This document shows, in pieces, positions 56,315-64,000 of a stretch of DNA of 64,000 bases. The position numbers and the translations under genes are program-made. The notes under the pieces were generated by a model that saw only the letters and a list, made by a program, of their open reading frames with translations, searched no databases and was not told where the DNA came from. Source of the stretch: Monomorium pharaonis (taxonomy: Eukaryota; Arthropoda; Insecta; Hymenoptera; Formicidae); assembly GCF_013373865.1 (NCBI RefSeq), contig NC_050473.1:23049838-23113837 (forward strand), read 5' to 3'. Numbering within the stretch: the first letter of the stretch is position 1; every line of letters begins with the position of its first letter.

Positions 56315-57886
56315 TGTAACGTCTTAGAAGCGTTAATTCCCGAAGATACCAAATCTATGGTTACCCGAAACGTTACTCCCGCGCGTTACCGGTCAAAAAT
56401 TAAAACCGTTTTATATCCCGTCGGTGATTACTAATCGCGGGTAGCAGCTTTCGCGGTTTTCATCAGACGGGGCTCTCTATTTGTAATTTCAGGGCGACCG
56501 CAGCACGTCTGCTTAATTTCCAGGGAACGCCGAGAGCCAGAAGGATCGTTTATCGCTTATTGAGTGGAGAAAATAAAGGATGAGAGACGGGGTAAATGAT
56601 TGTTTTTATTTATTTATTTTTGTTTATTTATTATCCATTTATTTTATATTTATTTCTCTGTAATAAATTCTCTTTGTTGAAGACTGCGTAGTAGTGCTGG
56701 AAAATCAGGGAAAAAATGGAATATCGGGATTTAATGACCCGTAAAATATTCGATATGTATGTATTGATTATTTAAAATAAAGTGCAGTATTCTGATATGA
56801 GAATTATTAATCGTAAGGAGCTTGGTATATGTGAAATTGATTATTTGAAATAAAAGAACAGTATTCTGACATTCATGCGTTAATATAATATAATTGTAAG
56901 ACAATATAACTTGATTTATAATTATTGAATAGATATAAGTATGAATTTGTACGTAAGAGGCAAAAATATTAATATAATCAATTTAATAATATGTTTCAAT
57001 TTAATAATTAATAATCACGCCCTTAATTAAATTAATTGGATGGTGATTTATTATTAAAAGTGAAGAAATGAATATTTATTCGTGTGGGCGTAATTATTTA
57101 AGTGAGAAATATTATGGAATATTATAATTTTATTATATGAAATATTATATTAAATATTGTCTTGTTAAGTTGCTCAGTAGGTGATGACGCAAATAAAAGA
57201 ATAGAATGTCTGGAGCCGACGCCGGAATTTAACGATTGGATTACCTAAGAGTATCGGAAATAACGATTTAGCTATGTTACGTCCGGCAGACTCCACGATT
57301 TCCCTTCGTCAGAGGAACAAATAATTTTACAAAAGAAATTCCGTTTCAACGGTCTCCGATAATTTTTATGTGTCTAGGATTAGTCTGTTAAAAACGTAAT
57401 AACAAACATAGATGGACAAAACGACCAAGTAGATAATTCCGACTCCTTTGAATATTGAGTCAACAAATAATAAATTCTGAAGATAGAAATTCAAAAAACA
57501 ACCATGGGATCTAAGCAAAGTTTCACGTTTGCTCACAAAAAATGAGCAATAAAGTATCTAAACATAAGCAAAAAATAAATAACCGTTTCCTCCATCTGCA
57601 ACCCATACCGTAGCGCGTCTAGCACAATAGAAAAAATTATTTATCTCTTAAACCCAAAGGGAAAATAACCTACGCGATAGGTCGGATCCCTTCGATAAAA
57701 TTGAAAGAATGTGGGAGGAAACAGAGAAACTTTCGACAGATTACTTAACGTATGATTGGGCAAAAAGGAAAAACTATTTCTCCAATAAGAAAACTTAGAA
57801 TTCACCCACCACACAATCCTGAAAAAGAATCCTACCAATTAGAATATTTGAACCACCTATCTCTGGATCCTCCCCTTGTAAGGCTC

Positions 57887-57925
57887 TATATATATATAAT
57901 ACCAAATCTTGAAGGGAGTCAGTTT
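57887..57925 (+). promoter_or_regulatory. Core promoter of the 2-kb solo LTR
   Basis: A TATATATATATAAT tract at 57887-57900 and a TCAGT initiator at 57919-57923, spaced as in arthropod core promoters. Confidence 0.65.
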
Positions 57926-58338
57926 TTATACCAGTTAGTAATAGTAGGCAATAGTAGTCAGTAATGAAAGTACCAGTAATAAGAGTTTAGCAGTCAGTAA
58001 TAGATAGTCAGTAATAGTAATGGAGAGTAAAGTTTTAGAGTTACGTTTTTAGAGTTAGTTAGTTAGTTAGTTAGTAATCATGTAGAATCAGTGCGCAAGT
58101 AGACTTTAGTGCCGTTCCATCCGGGCAAGAAATCTATTCGATTCCGACAAATTTGCTCGAGAACCAACAATGAGTAAGTCCCACAATCATAATTTCTTTG
58201 GTTTTTACGTTACTTATGGTAATATCTCCCTTCCATTTTAATTCTTTAAGACACCCTCCTATTATTTATAAATAATTCTCTCTTAGAGTTTTCCGTCCCC
58301 CTTCTTTACTCGGTTTGCGGATGCGAGCCCGGCAGCTC

Positions 58339-58545
58339 GAGAGTCCGACCGGTCGTTCCGGTGCGCGGATTCAGAGACGGTCATTCGAGAGTCCGACCGG
58401 CCGTTCCGGTGCGCGGATTCAGAGGCTGTTGCTCGAGAGTCCGACCGGCCGTTCCGGTGCGCGGATTCAGATGCGGTTGCTCGAGAGTCCGACCGGGCGT
58501 TCCGGTATGCGAATTCCGCCCTTAGTGTTCGAGAGTCCAAACAAC
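58339..58545 (+). repeat. 48-bp GC-rich minisatellite in the 2-kb solo LTR
   Basis: Units starting GAGAGTCCGACCGG occur at exact 48-bp spacing: 58339, 58387, 58435, 58483 and a decaying one at 58531. It is GC-rich in an AT-rich surround. Because 48 is a multiple of three, open frames of 81 and 94 residues run across it on opposite strands with 16-residue periodic peptides. Confidence 0.9.
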
Positions 58546-59642
58546 AATTCACGGTTTTAATTTTCAAGAGTCTGCACTTTCCTAACCTCCTCTCTCCGAA
58601 TTACTTAAGATATAATGTAACTCACAAACAAAAAGCTGCCCATTAGTTTTACACTTCCGAAATTTATATTAATAACCTTTGTGTTTTTTTTTTAATTTTA
58701 TTAATAACCCTTTGTTAAACTTTTAAAACTTTTGTAAACTCAATCGAAAATCTATTTTTATAACCCTTTGCGTATTTTTAAACTTTGTAAACTCTTGCGA
58801 AATTTATTTAGAACCATTCTTATAATTTAATCTTTATAAATTCATAGCCAACAAATTATGTTAAATCACGACTTCAGCGCCTATTTATATTCTTATAACA
58901 TTTTGGAAAATTTAGAATAAATACTTTGTTTTTTTTTCTGTTACATAAATTTTATCATTTATTTAAATCTATAACTACCCCTCCTCATCCCGAACAAAGA
59001 CTGCACCTGGTCCGATCCCGAGTTAAAGCGATTCAATTCGTTGACTCGAAACTTGGACCGACGAACGTACGACTCGAAACGGGTTATAGCGGGCCTATCG
59101 GCACGTTGACCTATATTTTTGAGTCATAAAAAGTGCGTTCGACCCGAGGCACATACCCTCTCTTAAACTGTGTGCCTACGGGAATTCTATACGTTTTGTT
59201 ACGTTCTTCCCTGCCTTACCTGTTCTCCCTGAAATATCCTTCCTACCGAATAAAGAGTAAAATCCCATAAGGCTGGACGTAACAGCTAATTTGATAATGA
59301 TTTGAAGACTGCTAGTAAATGCATCTGATTAAAAGGAAAGGAACAGATATGAGTTTAGGTAATTGTGATTATGTAAGTAAGAGAATAAGATATAGTAAGA
59401 ATACAACAATTTATTATGCAAAAGGAAAGAAACATTCGCGCGTTTATTTCACGGCTTATAGATGAAGCGTAAAAATAATAATCGCGTTAAGAATAGGATT
59501 ACTTGGTAGCCGATATAAACTAAAATAGCACAATGGCGGCACTACTATCAAATAAATAGTAAAACAAAGGGGACTAGCATGATACGAACGATTGATGAGA
59601 CGAGGGCATGTTAATCGTAGGAGTACCCGAAAGCTATTGTTG

Positions 59643-59978
59643 CTAGTTGTCCAGATCTGGGGTGCGATCCGCAAAGGGATCGTCTCTTCTCGACTCTTGT
59701 TGGACCTGATTAGTCGGTGAGGGAGTCGAGCCTATTTGCTCGGAATTTACAACGGAATTAGAGCCATTTCGTGGAAAGATTTCGGGCAAGACCCGGTTAG
59801 AAACTATTACGGGCAGTTCCTGGAGCCGGGGGAATTGGTGCAAAAGCTCATTCAGTTCGTTGACGGGGCGAACGCGCAAAAACTGACGCAAATTATTGCG
59901 TATGGCTTGTCGACGCAACAACCGTCTTTGCCAGTTCGGGCTGTTCCTCTTAGAATCCACCATCCAATGCGCGAACAT
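59643..59978 (-). CDS. Homologue of the LTR-encoded protein, 111 residues (minus-strand LTR)
   Basis: Aligns by eye with the N-terminal half of the 231-residue protein at 17806-18501: the segment RRQAIRNNLRQFLRVRPVNE here matches RRDAIRSIVRPTIRVRPVHE there, followed by comparable LPVIVSN / PAIIINS and SPTNQ / SPTQD phrases. The shared alignment starts at an internal Met (residue 6 here). The acidic activation-like C-terminus is missing: the frame stops after about 110 residues with DPFADRTPDLDN. It is therefore truncated or a naturally short form. Its place in the LTR matches that in the giant LTR. Confidence 0.6.
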   Translation of the reverse strand: MFAHWMVDSKRNSPNWQRRLLRRQAIRNNLRQFLRVRPVNELNELLHQFPRLQELPVIVSNRVLPEIFPRNGSNSVVNSEQIGSTPSPTNQVQQESRRDDPFADRTPDLDN

Positions 59979-60294
59979 TATTTATGAATTGATGAAATTT
60001 AGATTCATGTATTCTTTAGAAATGAAATAACTTACGATGAAAATTCCGGGCTCCGCAAGGAACCAAGCTTCCAGGAATAAAAATATATTGCGTGGCTTCC
60101 CAACACCTAAATAAGCGTTATTGTTTTAGTATTCGTGCGTCTTACCTTGTGTGAAGTGATATCGTAGAAATCAAGATAAGATAGGTCGTAATGAATTGAA
60201 GTTATTAGTGAGATGTTTAAAGATTCGCTCTTAATGCGAGATTGCTTTTCCCGAACAAGTGTGACTGTTTCAATTTTTAACTCGTTATGTTCAG

Positions 60295-60985
60295 CAACTA
60301 GTGGTATGCTCAGTACGAGGTGATCATACTCAGGAAGTGACTGAGATGATCATCGTTCAGGGCCCAAGACGTATGGGACAAGCCCAACGAACTCGCCAAT
60401 ACCAGTGACGAGCCGGCGGTACATGAACTCGGCGTTAATAACGCAGACGCACTGAACTCTTGCCGAACTTGAGTATATAGTCACACAATAATTTGAACGA
60501 GAGAGTGACCGTTTATGCTTAAACTTTTATTTAATTATTATAGAAAAACGACGAATGGCAACTGGTGGTATATTCAGTACGAGGTGATCATCCCAGGGGT
60601 ACTAAGATGACCATCGTTCAAGGCCCAAGACGTATGGGACAAGCCCAACGAACTCGCCAATACCAGTGACGAGACGGCGGTACGTGAACTCGGCGTTAAT
60701 AACGCAGACGCACTGAACTCTTGCCGAACTTGAGTATATAGTCACACAATAATTTGAACGAGAGAGTGACCGTTTATGCTTAAACTTTTATTTAATTATT
60801 ATAGAAAAACGACGAATGGCAACTGGTGGTATATTCAGTACGAGGTGATCATCCCAGGGGTACTAAGATGACCATCGTTCAAGGCCCAAGACGTATGGGA
60901 CAAGCCCAACGAACTCGCCAATACCAGTGACGAGACGGCGGTACGTGAACTCGGCGTTAATAACGCAGACGCACTGAAACCTTGC
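60295..60985 (-). repeat. 262-bp tandem array in the minus-strand LTR (about 2.6 units)
   Basis: Units begin CAACTRGTGGTAT at 60295, 60559 and 60820 (264 and 261 bp apart). They include TCATCGTTCA(A/G)GGCCCAAG and GAACTCGGCGTTAATAACGC. The second and third units are nearly identical, so the array expanded recently. It occupies the leader region in which the giant LTR has its own 189-bp duplication. Confidence 0.9.
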
Positions 60986-61189
60986 CATTCGAAAATGTAA
61001 ATAATATTGAACAAGACGCGTGGTCACTCTTGTAAAAGGAGAAGGAAGATTGGAGAGTAATTATTCCCTAATGTTGAATATTAAATAATGAATTAGTTAA
61101 TTAATTAAAATATATTGCTTAAAATTTGATTGTCTTGAAAATTAGTAATTAACGAGCCGACGGATCAAGACTGGTATTACCCCGCCGCA

Positions 61190-61340
61190 ACGTAGATATT
61201 AAATATCGACATGCTCAGCTTGTTATCACCAGGAGTACCCTCAACGGGCTCCAGTCAGCTAATACCACCAAGCTGTTGGGTGACTGAGCTCGACTTCTTA
61301 TTTTAAGTAGCCGACGCAGCGAGACGGTGATCCTTATCGC
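61190..61340 (-). promoter_or_regulatory. Conserved structured leader block in the minus-strand LTR
   Basis: Reverse complement of the block at about 16870-17035 in the 24-kb element, including the GGAGCCC/GGGTACTCC hairpin (plus-strand words GGAGTACCC and GGGCTCC near 61231-61252). It is the longest non-coding match I find between the two LTRs. Confidence 0.6.
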
Positions 61341-63176
61341 ACTCGAGAAATTATTTGTAGTGAATTTAATTTGGAGGGAATAGTAATATCAAATGTTTAT
61401 TAATAAAAAAAAAAATTCTTTAATTAGTTTATTATGTAGGTAGAGGGATGCGATCAGAAATTTATATATTTAATTCATTAAATATATCTTAAGTATAGAA
61501 AACGATTCATCAGATCACGAATACCCCATCCGTGTCTGACTACTGTAATGTACCGAGATCGCATAAAGGATTAGGACCTATAGGAGCACTTCACTGTCTA
61601 AATCTGTTGGTAGCGAAGAAATGCAAATTAATTAGTGGTTATCTGACAATAGAAATAGACATACATATATATATTTAGTAAAATAGTATTGTTTTTCAAT
61701 CAAATTCAATCATGTGCGTAGATAGTGCTAGTTATATAATAATAATTGTCAAAATAATCATTAATCAGTAATTGTATTTAGTTGGAATTATTTATATGAA
61801 TTGATTGTAATAGAATGTCAGAATCTGAGAAATAAAAATATTTTATTTATGTATGTATTCATTATTTGGATATAATAGCAGTTAGAATCAGTGGTAAATA
61901 TCTGGACAGAGAAATAAATATGTTTTATTTATTTAATAATAATTAAGATTGACTGGAAATGTGATTTCAGTTAATTAAATACTCTGTTATATATATTGTT
62001 GTGATAAATGAGTGATAATCCAATTAAATTTGATTGAACATATAATTCACATGTATAATATGGAATTTGTTAGCATAATAATTATTGCCGATATTCAAAT
62101 ACAGTAACAATCAATATTCGAATCGTAAAAATAGTTAAAATTCGTTAAAATATAATACTCATACGTAAATGCAATTGTTTGATTTATTCATTAAATATGT
62201 GACTAAGTTAGTTAAGATTTAATTTAAAAGATAATTAAATTTCATTAAAAAATGCAATTTCTGTAATAATTAAAATTTATTTAATTATTGATTTATTATT
62301 TAGCCACATAGGATCAGGTACTTTCAGTGTTTAAGGAAATAATAATTTAGATTTATTAAATTGAGTTATTTATAATTCCGTAGATAATTGCAATTAATAA
62401 TTAATATATCGAACATTGATTGTGAAATTCCAAGTGATTAGACAATTTATTCAATAAACAATGAATATAAATTCAGTTAATTAAACTGTAGGTTGAATAA
62501 CAATTTTGTGATACAGTGTATAATTTCAATTGATTGAATAATTAGTTAAATATTAAATAAATATAATTTAGTTGGATTGAATATTAAAAATAGTAAAATG
62601 GGGTCATGTATGAAATTTCAGTCAGTTAAATAATTAATAGAATAGTGAAATATATATATTTAGGTATATAATCGTTTGGATATTGAATACGTAATTGTGT
62701 ATATAATTTCAGTGGATTGAGTAATTAATTGAATATTAAGTTAATATAATTCCAGTCAATTAAATAATTGATTAATTATTAAATAAGTGATTACGTGCGG
62801 CAATAGTGTATCTTGTTCACAAAATGGTAATTCAACTAGTCAGAGACATGAAATAAGATTTCGACACATATATATATATTTCAGTAAAATAAGTGTGAAT
62901 TAATTGTATTAAACTTACCAAATTATTTGTAGAACAGCTTGGGGCGTGAAAAGAATTAGAGCTGGGCCCCGAAATTCGTTAAAATATATCTTTATTATTC
63001 GTGGATACAAGCTTGAGTGTGTCGACAAAATGGCGGCCGTGCGCAATTTGGCGGTAAGTTCGTCGTTTAAAATAATACGTATTTAAGATCTTTACTTCTT
63101 GATGGTCCCGCACGCAATTTAGATGTTTTTAGCTTGAAGGATCCGCACGCAATGCCGTTCCACCGCGGCAGGCGCT

Positions 63177-63184
63177 CTTATATA
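63177..63184 (-). promoter_or_regulatory. TATA box of the minus-strand LTR
   Basis: TATATAAG on the minus strand, with GCACCCCGCGGCC upstream and GCATTGCG downstream, matches the promoter block of the giant LTR at 15285-15340. Confidence 0.7.
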
Positions 63185-63368
63185 CTGTCAGTTTGTTGGC
63201 CGCGGGGTGCGGTCTGAGGTAGGGATTGCATCAGCCGCAGGTGTTACTTCAAAAGATGCCGCCGGAGACAGTCTGGCGATTGCATTCTCAGAATTTAGTC
63301 TGGGGGTGTCTTTGAGTTTTGCCGACCGTCGTCGCGTACTTCGTCTTTTAAGACTTTTATAAAATCAA

Positions 63369-63411
63369 GAGACACGGTAGTGTCTCGCGCCAAGTGAACG
63401 CGCAGCGCGAG
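63369..63411. promoter_or_regulatory. Overlapping perfect inverted repeats in U3 of the minus-strand LTR
   Basis: GAGACAC (63369-63375) and GTGTCTC (63380-63386) flank GGTA. The overlapping CTCGCGC (63384-63390) pairs with GCGCGAG (63405-63411). They lie about 190-235 bases upstream of the TATA box in the LTR's orientation. The rest of 63412-64000 shows nothing I can name. Confidence 0.5.
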
Positions 63412-64000
63412 ACCGCCCCGTGTATTATACGCGAGTACGCGACTTGCGAGCACCTGAGATTACCAGATCTCAATAACGACTAAACCGATCGAGTTCTAAC
63501 TAAGCTCAATCGAAAGTTTGGGTTTGATTTCTATAAGAAAACTATTTTTATTTTTACTCTACGTGTCCTACGAGTGGAGATATTTTGACGCAAATACCGA
63601 ATTTTAAATTTTTCATTTAAGATACGTCATCGTCGTTGATGTCCAGTACATGAATTTAACACTAGAGGGCATTAAGATTTACCTGTGACAGGTCTCTTAT
63701 AAAGTGTTGATATATACTATAAGTATATTGATATGATGATAAATCGCTGTTATTCGCTTTGCGAGAGTAAAAAATAAATAAATATTAAGTAATATGTCTA
63801 TAAATCGTACGATTAATAATAATAATCTCTTATAAGAAAAGTCGTGTAGATCCGAGAAGTGCACGTTTTGTTATCGCTTTTCCACGTAAATGATTGACGG
63901 TCGAATCCGCTACGAGTTTCACGGCGATGATATGACAGTTCGTAGTTAATGACGTGCGCGAGGTTAATAGCGAATTATTTGTGTTTCTGTACTATTACAT

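Larger units (their letters stand above)
57271..59288 (+). mobile_element. 2.0-kb solo LTR nested in the minus-strand LTR (57275-59284, TSD GCTA)
   Basis: Begins TGTTACGTCC at 57275 and ends GGACGTAACA at 59284, flanked by GCTA at 57271-57274 and 59285-59288. A TATA tract (57887-57900) is followed by a TCAGT initiator with A at 57921. AATAAA words are at 58915-58920 and 59249-59254. No gag, pol or other half is present, so it is a solo LTR of a third Gypsy-type family. It contains a 48-bp minisatellite; the frames across that minisatellite are not convincing genes. Confidence 0.85.
56315..64000 (-). mobile_element. Diverged LTR related to the 24-kb element's LTR (minus strand, incomplete)
   Basis: Its right (3') LTR end is at 56315 (...CGTTACA on the minus strand). 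Four landmarks match the giant LTR in the same order: the U5 block with CTCTCGGCG...CTGCGGTCGCCCT (about 56430-56560 against 18715-18780), the LTR ORF (59643-59978), the structured leader block (61190-61340) and the promoter (around 63180). The promoter-to-end distance is longer than in the giant LTR because of a nested 2-kb LTR and a 262-bp tandem array. U3 continues past the window, so it cannot be said whether this is a solo LTR or part of a full element. AT-rich stretches 56600-57270 and 61350-62930 hold nothing else I can support. Confidence 0.8.

Noticed and set aside
58283..58567. 94- and 81-residue frames on both strands over the 48-bp minisatellite
   Set aside because: Periodicity explains them; neither has a start context or conserved flank.
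59736..59987. 83-residue plus-strand frame
   Set aside because: Antisense of the LTR protein homologue at 59643-59978.

Overview
The window is a repeat-dense stretch of an arthropod genome, most likely an insect. This rests on the AT-rich composition, arthropod-style TATA plus TCAGT initiators, a copia element primed on initiator tRNA-Met, and env-bearing Ty3/Gypsy (errantivirus-like) elements. I see no host protein-coding gene, tRNA or rRNA. The species cannot be named from the sequence.

Layout. The background is a satellite of about 120-bp monomers, now split into three arrays (1285-3624, 37972-51208, 54550-56314). Long terminal repeat (LTR) elements have inserted into it, in layers that can be ordered by their target-site duplications (TSDs). 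A 3.35-kb LTR-like element, called LTR-A here (copy 1, minus strand, outer ends 3625 and 37971, TSD CATT), sits in the satellite. A 6.9-kb Ty1/copia element (6861-37850, TSD ATATA) sits inside LTR-A. A 24.04-kb Gypsy/errantivirus-like element (12655-36694, TSD GAAG) sits inside the copia reverse transcriptase. LTR-A copy 2 lies in the opposite orientation at 51209-54549. From 56315 to the window edge is a minus-strand, diverged LTR related to that of the 24-kb element, itself interrupted by a 2.0-kb solo LTR (57275-59284, TSD GCTA). Positions 1-1284 hold an unassigned segment with an LTR-like minus-strand promoter.

The 24-kb element is the main object of interest. Its two LTRs are about 6.23 kb each and almost identical, so the insertion is recent. 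Each LTR encodes a 231-residue protein with a basic N-terminus and an acidic, leucine-rich C-terminus that looks like an activation domain; its N-terminal half is conserved in the diverged minus-strand LTR. Between the LTRs lie gag, pol reached by a canonical -1 slippery site (GGGAAAC), a small Cys-rich ORF directly after a splice-acceptor-like site, and an env-like glycoprotein gene whose stop codon abuts the polypurine tract. The leader carries about ten copies of a primer-binding-site-like motif (TGGTGGC/AGC, complementary to a tRNA-Leu 3' end). The pol-env spacer carries about a dozen copies of the opposite-sense motif ATCCCACCGC. This is the organisation of a complex retrovirus-like element.

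LTR-A independently carries three small ORFs (157/155, 141 and 139 residues, two of them with several CxxC pairs) preserved in both copies. Its termini match those of the other Gypsy-like LTRs here. LTR-encoded accessory proteins therefore appear in more than one lineage in this window. All functional statements about these small proteins are inference.
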